Made by a program: the position numbers and the translations under genes
The notes under the pieces: model-generated
What the model was told of the DNA's origin: nothing
The model's database searches: none
The model's input: only the letters and a program-made list of their open reading frames with translations
Source: Mycteria americana
Taxonomy: Eukaryota > Chordata > Aves > Ciconiiformes > Ciconiidae
DNA length: 64,000 nt
Assembly (NCBI RefSeq): GCF_035582795.1
Contig: NW_027445626.1
Span: 1,922,001 to 1,986,000, forward strand
Direction of reading: 5' to 3'
Part shown: positions 34,111 through 47,060 of the stretch, in pieces
How the letters are laid out: each line of letters opens with the position of its first letter
Numbering within the stretch: the first letter of the stretch is position 1

Positions 34111-35720
34111 AAGGTTTCAGCTCAGTCAGTCGAGGCATCTCATCCTGGACCTGTAGTCCTGGGGCTAGAAAGGGCCTCAGCTCTCTCCCATGCCTGCCAC
34201 AAACCTTCAGCAGATGGGATTCCTCTTCCTCAGTTCATGTGTGCATTTCTATGATTTTAGAAAATAGGCATCTGCATGAGAGCTACTTGTCTCAGCTCCC
34301 ATGCAAATCCATGGAGATGGAGGCCAGGAGTGAGCTTCTCAGATGCGTACACCTGGTGACACTGGAAGTGTCAGAGGTGGTCCAAGATAAGTGCAGGTAA
34401 CAGCAAACTCTAACGGAGCGGTTTAGAGAAGGAACAGCATCTGGGGGCATCACCTTGGAGGCTGGTGGGGGATTCCTTTGGCCAGCACCAGAAGCCCACG
34501 TGTAGGAAAACTGAGCTTTTCCCTACTCATGATGGTCAGGACAGCCTATCAAGGTAGTCAGCTGGGCAAATGGACTCATGTGCCATCGGGATATCTCAGT
34601 CCTTTTTAAAAATTTTCTCTCTCCATCAGCTGTACATACTAGATTGCCATCAACTGTAATTGCAGTTGTCTCATGGACGTCCCTACAGTGCCTAACTAAA
34701 TCCAAGGCAGCTACTCAATGGCCAAACACAGGCCTGTAGTGCTACGTAAGATGCCAGGGCTGCACAGCACAACTGCATGTGGCTGGTCAGGACAGCACAG
34801 GACCTACAGGAAAGGCATCCCTGTCCAGAGAGGGCGGGTGACTGGCACCGCAGATGGCATCTCAAACAGAGTCAGGTTCTTTTGTTCAGCGACTCTCTCG
34901 GCACTGTAGTGAGGCAAGGTCTGACCCACCTCCATCCCGAAGATGCAGGGCAGTTCATGAACAGGAAGGACATCACATCAGGATCTCCACTCGTTTGCCT
35001 ACTCTTAAACTCTGCTGGTTCTTCTTTCAACTGTCCTTTACTCACCCTCTTGATACAATCAAGGAACAGTCCAAGGATTGTCACAGAGTTCCTGGAGCAC
35101 AGGATGTCCACACTCAAGGACATTTTCAGCAGCATCTGTCCTTCCTTGAGATCAGCTTCACATCCACCACAGGCCCTCCTCAGGGGCTGCAGAGACCCCA
35201 CAGACAGCAAAGCCCTCTCCTGCCAGGGCTGCAGAGCCCTGGCCAGTTTCTCTCTGGCCTTGGGGATGGAGCATTTCCCCTTGCTGTGCCGTTACTTTGC
35301 CATCTGCCATCCACTCCAGCATGGCTCTGTCTCAAGCAAAGCATTTGCACGCATGGGGTCTTGGGCACGTGGTCCTGTGCTGGCCTTGTTTAAGCTAGTC
35401 CCCAGTTCCATAGCTGAGGTGATGCGGCCCAAGCGTGCACCAATGCCCTCCGCCTGGGTCACAGAGAGGAGGAGTTGGAGTCCCATGTGCCATCATAGTT
35501 TTGACTTCAAAGGAAGAAATGGCAAGGAGTGGTGGGACAGCTCACACTGCTAGCGGTGCTGCAATGGTACATACGGGCTTCTCAGGAGAGACAGGCTGGA
35601 ATGATCAGGAGGGGAATGTCCTATGCGTGCAGGAGCTTGTCATATGTATGGAGCTTCTCTATGGGATGTGGAATGGGTTGGGTGAGCCCTTGTGGGTGAG
35701 GGTCACAGAAGAGACCTGCT
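34111..35720. other. No gene recognised
   Basis: Open frames of up to 258 codons (34777-35553) show no family motif and cysteine or hydrophobic pattern gives no hint. No tandem array was noticed. Confidence 0.4.
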
Positions 35721-35724
35721 AGTG

Positions 35725-36065
35725 TGATATCATGGTGGGAGACAAAGAAAATGCAATCAAGGTAAGGAATTGGACAAAGCCTTGTTTAAGCAACCCAAGG
35801 AAGTCTCCAGATCCATGACCCCAGGGCTCACTGGGACTTGAATGACCCTGACATTCACTGGAAGGGAAGCAAAGCAGGATGCATGCTGTCCAGCAGGTGT
35901 CTGGGGTCTCTTGGTAAGACCTCTTTGCGCAGATGCCAGGTAGGCAGCCAAAGGTGATGCTCACTTCATTCTGGCCTTTGCAAAAGAGGGAGTGCTGATC
36001 AGGGACGTGAAACCCAGTGTCAGCCTTGGCTGTAGTGACCAGGAGCTGCCTACAAAGCACTGTGA
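35725..36065 (+). mobile_element. CR1 LINE fragment
   Basis: Degenerate piece in plus orientation. Its 'gtcagccttggctgtagtgacca' and surrounding blocks match the reverse complement of 48119-48250. Both look like the middle of CR1 ORF2, where the strand reads 'tggctgtggtgaccatga'. Confidence 0.55.
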
Positions 36066-36239
36066 TGGGGAAATCCCCCAAACCCTCTCTGGGAGCTCAA
36101 CATGCTGGCATGCCTCTCCAAAGTGCTTGCACGCTAATGCACACAGTACGGAGAATACACATGAGGAGTTGTGCGTCTGTGTGCAGTTGCAGGGTTACGA
36201 TCCTGGCGGGTTGCTCCCATGACTGGAATGTTGCAAAGG

Positions 36240-38950
36240 AGGGATAAGGGCTCTCTAGGAAGGAGAAGATGGGAAGGTGAGGGGGGAGAGTTGCCCTTCA
36301 TGTGAGAGAGCAGCTGAAGTGCATGGAGCTCTGCCTGGGGGTGCAGAGGCAGCCGAGGGAGAGCTTATGGGTGAGGACTAAAGAGAGGAAAGGTAAGGCT
36401 GACACTATAGTGGGTGTCTGCTATAGGCTACCTGACCAGGAAGAATAAGTGGACCAGGCCCTCTGCCGACAGATAGGAACAGCCTGACGGTTGCAGGCCC
36501 TGGTCCTCCTGGGGGATTTCAACCACCCCGATATCTGCTGGAGGGACAACACAGCAGGACTTAAGCTGTCCAGGAGGTTCCTGGAGTGCCCTGTTGATAA
36601 CCTCCTCAGCCAAGAGAGAGAGGAGCCAATGAGGAGAGGTGCTCTGCTGGATCTCCTCTTCACCCACAAGGAAGGGCTCGCTGGGGATGTGAAGGTGAAA
36701 AGAAAGCCCTGGCTGCAGTCACCATGAGATGGCGGAGTTCAGGTTCCCAAAGGCAGAGAGGAGGGTGAAAAGCAAGGTCACAAACCTGGATTCAGGGGAG
36801 TAGACTTTGGCCTCTTCAAAGATCTCTTTGGAAGAGTCCCGTGGGATAAGGCCCCAGAGGGAAGGGGATGGGGCCATGAAAACTGGTTAATATTCAAGGA
36901 TCACCTCCTCCAAGCACAAGAGAGCTCCATCCCAATGAATACGAAGTGAAACTAAAATGCCAGGAGGCCTGTGTGGATGAACAAGGAGCTCCTGGCCAAA
37001 CTCTAATACAAAGAGGAAGCTTACAGACCGTGGAAGCAGAGACAGGTAACCTGGGAGAAATACAGAAACGTTGTCCGAGCATCGTGGGATGACCTTAGGA
37101 AAGCTAAAGCCCAAATGGAATGAAATCTGGCCAGGGATGTCAAAGACAGCACAAAGGGCTTCTGTAAGTACACGGGAGACAAAAGGCAGGCTAGGGAAAA
37201 TGTGGGCCCATTGCTCAACGAGACGGGGGGCCTGGTTACACAGGACATGGAAAAGGCTGAGACACTGAAGGCCGCCTTTGCCTCAGTCTTTACTAGCAAG
37301 AGTGGCCTTCAGGAATGCCAGGTCCCAGAGAGCAGGGGGAATTCTGGAGCAAGGAAGACCTGCCTTTGGTGGAAAAGGATCAGGTCAGGGAATACTTAAG
37401 CAAACTGGACATAGGTAAGTCCATGGGTCCTGATGGCATGCACCCACAAGTGCTGAGGAAAGTGTCTGATGTCATTGTGAGGCTACTCTTGATAATCTTG
37501 GATGCATTGTAGTGGAAGAAGTGCCCGAAGCGTGCACTACAGCACATGGTACTCCTATCTTCAAGATAGGCAAGAAGGAGGACCCAGGGAACTACAGGAC
37601 GGTCAGCCTCAGCTCGATCCCTGGGACGGTGATGGAGCAGCTATCACTGGAGAAAGATGGAGAAAACATTTCCAGGCACACGAACGACAACAAAATCATC
37701 AAGAAGAGGCAGCATGCGTTCACTGAGGGGAAGTTATGCTTGACCAACTTGATAAACTTCTATGACAAAATGACTGGCCTGGTAGATGATGGGAGAGCAG
37801 GGGCTATTGTCCACCTGGACTTCTGTAAGATCTTTGACACAGTCTCCCATAAGATCCTCATAGAGAAGCTGCTGATGTACTGGCTGGATGTGCAGACAGC
37901 GGGCTGGACCTGAAACTAGCCGAGTAGCTGGGCCCAGAGGTTGGTGAGCAGCATTGCAAAGTCAAGCTGGAGGCCAGTACCTAGAGGTGTGCCCCAGGGA
38001 CCCTCAAAGGAGGGTCCAGTCCTGTTTAACATTTTCACTAACGATCTGGATGATGAGGAAGCACGTACCTCAGCAAGTTTGCAGATGACAGCGAGCTGGG
38101 CAGAGTGGCTAATATGGCAGATGGTCATGCTGCCATCCAGAGGGACCTCGAGAGGCTGGAGAAATGGGCTGGCAGGGACCTCATGAAGTTTGACAAGGAC
38201 GAGTGATATGCCCTGCCCCAGGGAGGGAAAAGGCCATGCACCCAAATATGCTGGGGGCCACCCAGCTGGAAAGCAGCTCACTAGAATAGGCCCTGGGGGT
38301 CCTGGTGGGCAGCAGGTTGACTATCAACCAGCAACGTGTCCTTGCTGCAAAAAAGGCGAATGGTATCCTGGGCTGCATCAGGCAAATTACTGCCAGCAGG
38401 TCAAGGGAGTGCTGTGTGCTGTCCACACCTGGAGTGCTGTGTCCAGTTCTGGGTTCTGCAGTACAAGAGAGGCATGGGCATAATGTAGACAGTCCAGCAA
38501 AGGGCCACAAAGGTGATGAAGGGACTGGAGCACCTAGGGACTGGAGCATCTCACCCATGAGAAAAGGCTGAGAGAGCTGAAACAGTTTAGCCTGGAGAAG
38601 AGAAGGCTCAGAGGGGATCTTAATAATGTCTATAAATACCTGAAAGGAGGGTGCAAAGAGGATGGAGCCTCCTTTCAGTGGTGCCCAGTGACAGGAAAAG
38701 AGACAATGGGCACAAACTGAAACACAGGAGGTACCCTTTGAACATCAGGAAACACTTTTTCACTGTGAGGGTGACTAAGCACTGGCACAGCTTGCCCAGG
38801 GAAGTTGTGAGGTCTCCATCCCTTAGAGAGATTCAAAAGCTGTCTGGACATGGTCCTGGGAAACCAGCTCTAGGTGGCCCTGCTTGAGCATGGAGCTTGG
38901 AACAGATGAACTCCAGAGGTCCATTCCAACCTCAGCCATTCTGTGATTCT
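36240..38950 (+). mobile_element. CR1 LINE fragment, long but broken
   Basis: About 2.7 kb of CR1 ORF2 and 3' tail in plus orientation. Endonuclease-region text (VLLGDFNHPDICWRDN at about 36500), HPQVLRKVSDVIVRLL, a KEDPGNYRTVSLSSIPG block at about 37580, FADD at about 38070 and the LERVQ-type tail near 38480-38640 are in order but split by frameshifts and stops. It ends near 'ccattctgtgattct', the usual type of CR1 terminus. Confidence 0.85.
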
Positions 38951-41900
38951 GAGGAACAAGAACAGGAGGAGGAGGAGGAGGTAGAGGAACAACTGGAGGA
39001 AAACCAACAGGAAGATAAAAAACCAAAAACCAAAACCAAAAACCAAAACCAAAAAAACCCAGGAGAAGGTAGGGAATGAGAAAAAAAGTAGTGGAGGAGA
39101 AAGAGAATAGGATGAGTAGCAACATGAAGAACAAGAGAAAGAGGAGGTTGAGAGTGAGAAGCAGGAGGAGAAAGAGAAAAAGGAAGAGGAAAAGGAGGAA
39201 GAAGAAAACCACAAACAAGAGGAACAGGAGGAGAAGGAGGAAAAACAGATGGTGGGAGAGGAGGGTGATCAGAAGGAAGAAAAGGAGAAATCGTAGCAGC
39301 ACTAAAAAGAACAGGAGGAGAAGAAACAGAGCAACAAAGATAAAGTTGAGAAGGATTAAAAGGAGGAGTAAAAGGAGAAGGAGTTGGACGAACAAGAACA
39401 GCGACAGCAGAAGTATAAACAGCAGGAAGAGGAGGAAGGAGAAGGAACAGGACCAGGAAGAAAACAAAGGAGGAGGAGAAAAAAGAGAAGAATGGAGAGG
39501 AAAAAAAAAGGAATGAAAGAAAGAAAGACAAAGAAGAGGAGGAACAACAACGGCAGAAAAACCATAAACAACCAGAAGAGGAGGAGGAAGACTCTAAGCA
39601 AGAGGAAAAGGAGGAGGAACAACAACATCAGTAACATGAATAAGAGAAGGAAGAGGAAACAGGAGAAGAAGAAGGTGAAGTAAGCAACAGGAAAAGAAGG
39701 CAAAAGGAAGAGGAGAGGAGAAGGAAACAATAAGAAGAGGAGGAGAAGGAAACAGGAAGAGGAAGAAAATGAGGAGAATGTAACAGGAGGAGAAGGAAGA
39801 GAAAGAGGAGAAGGCAACAGAAAGACGAGGCAACAGGAGGAGGTGGAAGAAGAGCAGCAGGAGGAAAAAAAAGAAAAGAGGTGGCAACAGGAGGAGGAGG
39901 AGGACATAAAGTCAACATGAGGAACATGAGGCAACAGGAGTCAACAGGAGGAAGAGGAGGAGAAGGAACAGGAGGCAACAAGAGGGCGAGGCAACAAGAG
40001 TCAACTGGAGGCAACAGGAAGCAACACGAGGTAACAGGAGGACCATCCAAGAGGAGGCAAGAGTGGCAACAGGAAAGGGGGAGGCAACAGGAGGCAACAG
40101 GAAGAGGAGGAAGAGGAGGAGGAGGAGAAGGCAACAGGAGGTGACAAGAGGATGATGAGACCAGGCAAAAGGAAGAGGATGGAACAGGAAGCAACAGGAG
40201 GCAACAAGAGACAAGAGGAGGAGGAAGAGGAGGAAGACGAAACAGGAAGAGGAAGAGGAGGAACATAAGCAGTCTGAGATAGAACAGGAAGAGGAGGAGG
40301 CAACAGGAGGAGAAGGCGGAGGAAGAGGAGAAGGCAACAGGAGGAGGAGGAGGAGGCAATGGGAGGCAAAGGGAGGCAACAGGAAGAGGAGGAGGAAGAG
40401 AAGGCACAGGAGGAGGAGGCAACAAGGTGAGGAGAATGAGGGAAGAGAAGGAAGAGCAGGAGGAGGAAGAGGATGAGGAAGAAGAAGAAAAGAGGATGAG
40501 AGGCAACAGGAGGCAGAAGGAGTCAACATGAAGAGGAGGATGAGGAGGAGGTGGCAACAGGACACAACAGGAGGCAACAGGAGGAGGATGAAGGAACAGG
40601 AGACAACAGGAGGCAAGTGGAGGAGGGGGCAACCAGAGGCAGCAATAAGAGAAGGAAACAGGAGGCAACAGGAGGCAAGAAAGGGCAACAGGAGAGAACA
40701 GGAGGAGGAGCAGGAGGAGGACACAGGAGATCAGGATGCAAGAAGAGGAGGAGGATGCAACAGAAGGAAACAGGAGAAGGAGAAAGAGGAGGAAAAGGAG
40801 GACACAAGGAGTAACAGGAGGCAAGAGGGGGAGGAGAACAAGGAGTAGGATGCAAGAGGAAGAAACAGGAGCCAAAATGAGGAGGAGGAGGAGGAAGCCA
40901 CAGGAGGTAACAGAAGAAACAAGAGACAAAATGAGTAGGAGGGAAAGGCAACAAGAGGGAACCAGAGGCAAGAGGAAGAGGAGGAGGAAACAGGAGTCCA
41001 CAGGAGGGAATAGGAGGAGGAGGCAAAATGAGCAGGAGGCAACAGGAGGAAACAGGAGGCGACAGGAGGAGGAGGGGGCAACAGGAGGCAAGAGGAGGAG
41101 GAAAAGGAGGAGGCAAGAGGAGGCCAGAGGAAAAAACAGGAGAAGGAGGAGGAGGAGTCAAGAGGTGGAGGAGGCAACAGGATGCAAAAGGAGGAGGACG
41201 AACAAGAGACACCAGCATGCAACAAGAGGGAACAGGAGGAGGAGGAGGAGGAGGCAACAAAGGGCAACAGGAGAATGAGGAGGAGGCGGCAACAGAAGGA
41301 AACAGGAGGAGGAGATAACAGGAAGTGACAGGAGGAGGAGGCAACAGGAGGCAACAGGAGGAGGAAGCAACAAGATGCAACAGGAGGATGAGGCAACAGA
41401 AGGACAGGAGAGAAGAAGAGAAGGAGGAGACAAGAAGAGAAAGAGGAAGCAACAAGTGGCAAGAGAAACCAACAGGAGGAGGTGGATGAGGAGGCAAGAG
41501 GAGGAAACTAGTCAGCGGGAGGCAAGAGGAGGAGGAAGAGGAGGAGGAGAGAAGAGGATGCAAATGGAGTAGAAGGCAACAGGAGACAGTAAGAGGCAAC
41601 AAGAGGAGGCGTAAACAGGAGGCAAGAGGAGGAGGAGGGAAATGGAGGCAACAGCAGGATGAGGAAAAGGAGGCAAGAGGAGGAAAGAGGAACCAACAGA
41701 AGGGAGAGCAGGAAGAGGCAACAGGAGGCAACAGGAGGAGGAGAAAGAGGCAAGGGGAGGCAATGAGAGGTGAAGGGAGAGCCAACAAGAGGAAACAGGA
41801 AGCAACTTGAGGGAGAGGCAACAGGAGGAGTCAGGAGGAGACAACTGGAGGCAACAGGAGGCAAAAGCAGGCAAGAGGAGGAGGCGGCAACAGAAGGAAC

Positions 41901-42165
41901 CAGGAGGCAATAAAAGGAGGAGGAGGAAGAGACAAGAGGAGGCAACAAGAAGAAGGGGAGGAGAAGGCAACAGGAGACAACAAGAGGCAAAAGGAAGAGG
42001 AGGAAGAGAAGGAGGAAAGAGGAGGAGGCGGCAAAAGGAGGAAACAGGACACCGGAGGAGGAGACAACAGGAGGCAGCAGGAGGATAAGGAAACAGGAGG
42101 AGGAGGTGAAGAAGCAACAGGAGGCAACAGGAGGCAACAGGAGGCAACAAGAAGAGGCTAGAGGA
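38951..42165. repeat. 3.2-kb purine-rich (GGA/GAG/CAACAGG) repeat tract
   Basis: The plus strand is almost all A and G with scattered C, built of GAGGAGG, GGAAGAGG and, from about 39.8 kb, a repeated 'ggaggcaacaggaggag' module of roughly 12-20 bases. It begins exactly where a CR1 tail ends. Very long Arg/Glu/Lys (plus) and Leu/Ser/Pro (minus) frames result, up to 487 codons. They are repeat translations and not genes. Confidence 0.9.
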
Positions 42166-42184
42166 GTTTAGCAGGACGATCAGG

Positions 42185-42430
42185 TCCAGATGTCATCGGT
42201 GGTATGGAGTCTTCCTGGCAACCAGTCACTAGCGACATCCTGAGTGCCCAGTGCTTGGGCCGACACTGTTGAACATCTTTATTATCTCCCTGTATGACGG
42301 GAGGGAGCTCACCTTCAGCTCCTTTGTGGATGATGGCAATGTGGGGGGGAGACTTTTACCTACCTCACCTACTTCACCCTGCCTTGAACGGGAGAGTTGG
42401 ACAAGACAATGTTCGAGTCTCTTCCAACAT
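42185..42430 (+). mobile_element. CR1 LINE fragment after the purine tract
   Basis: Short piece containing the reverse-transcriptase catalytic region (LNIFIISL, then FVDDGNV) and the tail end. Read with the CR1 copy ending at 38950, the purine tract separates two CR1 pieces. Confidence 0.65.
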
Positions 42431-42449
42431 GAGTTACTCTGTCATGCAA

Positions 42450-43270
42450 TGAGTGCTTCCCTTGGAGAGTTCACTGAAGCTAGAATAGGCAGAGGAAGGA
42501 GAAAAGACAGAGAGGCAGACGTAGGGAGATCAAATGTGCCAATATAAATACAGTCGTTCTTCTGAGCAAAGTTTCTCCCTTTGAACCATTGGTAAGAAAA
42601 TTATTTTGATAAGTGGCTGCATAAAAGTATTTCCATTCAGCAAGAGAGCATAATCAGCTTGCTAGTACAGACCCTTGGTGCTGTTAATAAAAAACTATGA
42701 AAAAAATAATGAAAAGTCATTAAAAAACTAGCAATGCTGGTAACGAAGAGTTTTTCAGCTATTATATTGAGTTCTTTCATGCTGAAGTTACAAGTTTTTC
42801 TGAAAATCTACATTCAGGGCTTGATTCAGGGATCCACACAGAGGTGGCCACTGCCCTGGGGTAGCTGAAGCACCCATGTGTCCCAAGATATATGGGAGCA
42901 CTGCTGGAGCATGAGCTGGTAGGCAGGCAGAGTACCTTAGGGGTGGCGGAGGGCATCACCTGCCTCCAGCACTGCTGGGCAGGCTGAGCAAGAACCTCTC
43001 CAGCACAGCAGCACAATGTGTCCCCTTGGACGCTGGCTGTGAGGTCACTTCTGACCAGCCAGCAGTGGGGAGACAGGTACTCTGAGGTCTTGAAAGCCAT
43101 TACAGTGCTGTCCCCAAAAGGATGAAAGATTTGGGGAGGTCAGGGGTAGCTGGGACAAGATTTAGGGGAGGGAAGAGAGGTTTGGCCAACAGGGATGAAA
43201 GACTTCGAAGAGGAAAGATGTGTTCAGGTAATTTTGATGCTAATGTGACACTGACTGTAAAAACACTCAC
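42450..43270. other. No gene recognised; partly AT-rich
   Basis: Bases 42550-42780 are AT-rich and unlike the surroundings. The rest has short frames only. Confidence 0.4.
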
Positions 43271-43274
43271 GTTG

Positions 43275-43500
43275 GGCATCTACCCTATTTCTAACCAGTA
43301 ACCTTAAGCCCTAACACTACCCCTAAATGGCACCCTTCACCCTGACACGAATCCACTACTCTAATCCCTAACCTCAAACCGGACCTCTAAACCAAAGCCC
43401 CAAACCATAAACTCCTACTCTTACCCTATTCCTCACTCAAATTCCTAGCCTTTAGCCCAAACATTAAGATGCTAGCCTTGACCCTAACCCTGTCACCAGC
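43275..43500. repeat. Degenerate telomere-like (CCCTAA) tract
   Basis: C- and A-rich strand with many imperfect CCCTAA-type words ('gccctaacactacccctaaatgg', 'aatccctaacctcaaaccgg', 'ttgaccctaaccctgtcacc'). This looks like an old interstitial telomere or subtelomere sequence, heavily mutated. Confidence 0.6.
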
Positions 43501-43599
43501 CCGACACACAACCCAAATCCACAAAGCGCGCCCATACCCTCACACTAACTAGACACCCTCAGCAGAACACCAAAGCCTCCCCCTAAGCCCAACAGGGAC

Positions 43600-44135
43600 G
43601 AGGCCTTTGCCCTCTTGGCTAGGGCAGTTGCCTCTGCTACCGAGGCCTACCAGGAGAAACTGTCTTTGGAGGCTCTGGATGTTGTTTCTTCCTCGCCTCT
43701 TCTGGGGGAGGCCAGGAAGTGCTGCACAGTTTTTTGACACTTGGCATTGCTCATCCTCACATCCCACTGCCCCCAGGAAGAGCCCTGAGCCACTCGTGAG
43801 GGACAAGATCTGCCTTCCCAGGGCCTGGGGGTCAGGGTTTGGCCTTGCTGCTCCATAAAAGAAACCAAGGCTTTTCTCAGCATTACAGCCCCCTGCAGAT
43901 TGCCTTTGCCTACCTGCAATCACAGCCTCCAGTTATCTGCTCTAACGAGTCCTTGGGGAGGCTTTGTCAGTAATGGCCCTCAGTGGGGCCAATCAATGCT
44001 TCAAGGTTTTTCTTCTGGCTTTGACTTCTTGAGAGGTTTCTTCAGTCTCCTCTCAGTATCTGAGCTTCACAGACCCAGGGCCAAATACACCACGGGTCTC
44101 ATTAAAATACAGAAAGCCCTAATGAGCTAGTTCTC
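43600..44135. repeat. Inverted partial copy of the segment at 54150-54480
   Basis: 'ggaagagccctgagccactcgtgagggacaagatctgccttcccagggcctgggggtcag' corresponds to the reverse complement of about 54420-54480. About 43940-44090 corresponds to the reverse complement of about 54170-54310. It is a third, inverted relative of the OR-linked duplication. Confidence 0.65.
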
Positions 44136-44139
44136 TTCC

Positions 44140-45115
44140 TGTAATTTTCTTCAAGTCTTCAAGACTTGTACAGCTAATTGGAACCATTTCATAGTGTTGT
44201 TAAAGAGGAAGATTTCAAAGTGCACCTAATAAAAAATATGTTTTTAAATGTTGTATTTTATTAATTTCAGTTTAAAGAAGAGGTGATAGCAGAATTCTCC
44301 CATTGATATTGATGCAGAGTGTCTCCTCAGGAAGTCTGGACAGGCAGGCAAAGCAGCCCCTTGAGGTCTGACACTCTATGGACAGCCTTGCTCCTCACCT
44401 CCCCAGCCTCACCATTTCTGTCATTGGCCACCTGGGACTTGCTTCACTTTGCCTTACCTCAGACTTCACTGACCTCTGGGAGCTGAATGTTACAGCTCCA
44501 TGGCACCATCTCCCACCTCATCTCCTTAGAGAACCGGCTGCACACAGGCACAGAAGGAATTTTCCTCTTTCCAAGCAAAGCAAAGTAAAGCATGATCAAG
44601 TTTCATTAACACTAAAACACACTCCTCAACCATATGCTAAGTACAAGCTGCCTCTCATGAGGTTGACTTTCTACAAGGGATAATCTTATGAGGAATGTTG
44701 TAGATTGATAGATACAAAAAGGGAGCTATAAACATAATTGAAGAGTTGGCTCTTCAAGAGAGACAATCTGACTACTGAAAGACAGGCAAGCTTTTAGTCC
44801 CTGAAGCTCAAAGCAGCAGCATAGGTGAGAGGTATCCGAATGAAAAAAGTGTAAGGGAAGGAGAAAGCTGGAGAATCATGGCAAGGGCCTTTGTCGAGGC
44901 AGTCTGCATCTGAAAAGATGACTTCAGAAATGGTCTTTGTGTCAGGACAGGGGAAAGTATATAATAAATGAGAGAAATTAAATACGCCACATAACAGGCA
45001 GAATAGTGGTAAGGAAGTTAGAGGGGAAGATTGATATTTCTGTGGAATGTGCCTTTGGAAAGGTCATGGGATTGGGAGAGGTCTCTTGTGCGTGAGGACA
45101 AGCCTATGTTGCACC
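44140..45115. other. No gene recognised
   Basis: AT-richer spacer. Frames are at most about 100 codons and there is no family similarity. Confidence 0.4.
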
Positions 45116-45119
45116 CACC

Positions 45120-46040
45120 TTTGAAAGAGGCCAAAAGTGCACCCCAGGGAGCCACAGGCTGTACAAGCTCACCTTGGTGAGGAGTGTGCCAGCAGTTGGA
45201 GTCCTCTTGGGTGACGTTTCTGGGACCCTGAAAGAGAAGAATGTGTCCACAGGCAGTCAGCATGGACTTCCAAAGGGTAAATCATGCCTCGTCAACTTGC
45301 TTGCCTTCATGACAAAGTAACTGCCTTTGTGCATGAGGGGAGAGCAGTGGATGTTGTTCACCTCAGCTTAAGCAAGGCTTGTGGCATGGTCTCCTGCAAT
45401 ATTCTTGTACCCAGGTTAGGCCATGAGAGCCTGAATGAATCAACAAACAGCTGGGTAACACACCAGTTGGACGACGAGGCTGAGAGAGCAGTGGTGAAGG
45501 GGTCATAGCCTACCTGAAGGCCACTGGCACATGCGGGGGCATTGTGGGGCAGCACAAGGGACTCTCCTGGGGCCTGTGCAGTTTAACATGTGTGTCCATG
45601 ACCCAGAGGAGGAAACTCTCACCACATTTGTCAATGACACTACATTGGAAGGACCATTCCTGTGCCTTAGGGATGTCATTCAGGATAAACCGGACAGGCA
45701 GGAGGACTGTCCTGTCAGGAAATTCATGAACTAGAACAAGGGCAGAGGCCAGATCCAGCACCTGGGATAGACTAATGGCTTGCAGTGGCAGGGACTGGGG
45801 ACTGCCTGGCCAGGGAGTAGCTCTGCGTAAAAGGCCCTGGTGGAGCTGGGGAACAGAGGGCACAACACGATCCAGCAGTGGTCTACACAACCCAGTGCGA
45901 CCTGGTAACAAAGGCAACCAGCAGTGTCCTATAAAGAGAAGCCTCGCCAAAAGTGTGAGGGAAGAGATCGTCTGCCCCTGCTCATCACTCGTTAGACCAC
46001 CTGGACACTCCTGTGTCCACTTCTGGGCCCCCAGTTCAAG
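45120..46040 (+). mobile_element. CR1 LINE fragment
   Basis: Degenerate CR1 ORF2 region in plus orientation ('gtaaatcatgcctcgtcaacttgcttgccttcatgacaaag', then the DVVHLSLSKA block, then 'ggactctcctggggcctgtgcagtttaac'). A later CR1-like stretch ends in 'tgtgtccacttctgggcccccagttcaag', where an LTR interrupts it. Confidence 0.7.
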
Positions 46041-46515
46041 TGTACTGGGTCTGGCCGGGATGGTGTTCACTTCCTTCGTAGCAGCCCCTATGGTGCTATG
46101 TGTTTGCCTTTGTGCCTCAAACAGCGTTGATAACGCACCAGTGTTTTGGCTGTTGCTGAGCAGTGGTTGCAGAGTGTCAAGGTCTTCTCTGTTTCACACT
46201 CTGCTCCCTCCCAGTGAGTAGGCTGGGAGTGGGCAAGGAGTTGGCAGGGGGACACAGCCCAGAAAGCTGACCCCAACTGACCAAAGGGATGTTCCATACC
46301 ATATGATGTCATGCTCAGCAAGAAGAGCTGGGGCAGAGGAAGAAGGAGGTGGTTTCTGTCATTCAAAGTATCTGTTAAAGGGAGGCCGGGTGGGCATCAG
46401 TTTCCTTATGAGAGGTGGTGAGTGATTGCCCATGCGTTGTCTGTTGGTTTTGGTTTACGTTTGGCTTTATCTTTTTCTTTTGCCTGTTAAACTGTTTTTA
46501 TCTCAACCCACAAGC
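46041..46515 (+). repeat. Older diverged ERV LTR, 3'-truncated
   Basis: It starts TGTACTGGGTCTGGCCGGGATGG and keeps the LTR blocks 'gataacgcaccagtgttttggctgttgctga', 'aactgaccaaagggatgttccataccatatgatgtcatgctcag' and 'ttaaactgtttttatctcaacccacaag'. It diverges clearly from the copies at 27.9 kb and 62 kb. It breaks into a CR1 fragment. Confidence 0.75.
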
Positions 46516-47060
46516 TGCACAGCAACTCATGCAGCAGCATTGGTAAGGACCTGACCAGCTAAGGAGTTCCCTGAGCAGAAGGGCCTGGGCACCGTAGCGG
46601 ATGCCATAGGAGCCAGTGGGTCTCACAATTCCAAAGGAGAATAAAGAGGTGCCAGTCCAGAGGAGGTCTAGCAAGATGGAGCTAGGGGCCTAAAGCATGA
46701 GGTGTGAGGAGAGTCTGAGGGAAGTGGGCCTCACTAGAGCCTGCTGAAGTGGAGGCACAGGGCAACCTAATGAGAGCCTAGAGCTACCTGGAGAGATGAT
46801 GGAGCCAAGCTTGCTTCTGCAGTGGCCAACGAGATGACAGAGGCCACAGCCACAAACTGCCTCTTGGGAGCTCTAGGCTGAGCCTTAGGAAAAATATAAG
46901 GGCCTAGGAGGAGCATTGCTGTGATCTCCACCTTTGGAGCTCTTCAGGTTTCAGCTCCACAAAGTCACAGCCAGCCTGGAGCCTGGACTAGAGAGCCCCA
47001 GCAGTCTTTTCACCACTAACCCTTCCATGACCCTGTGCCTTGCAACGTGCCCTCCAAGAA
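46516..47060. repeat. Dispersed repeat, partial relative of copy 2
   Basis: 'ggtaaggacctgaccagctaaggagttccctgagcagaag' parallels 'gtaagcctggagctgaccagctgaggagtgaccctgaggagaag' at 28563. Similarity then weakens. Confidence 0.45.

Noticed and set aside
39628-41091. 487-codon minus-strand frame and similar long frames at 39.0-42.1 kb
   Set aside because: They are the Leu/Ser/Pro translation of a purine-rich repeat; every frame is long and none has domain features.
43607-43923. Frames of 83-124 codons at 43.5-43.9 kb
   Set aside because: They overlap a non-coding duplicated segment also found near 54.4 kb and are not conserved as frames there.
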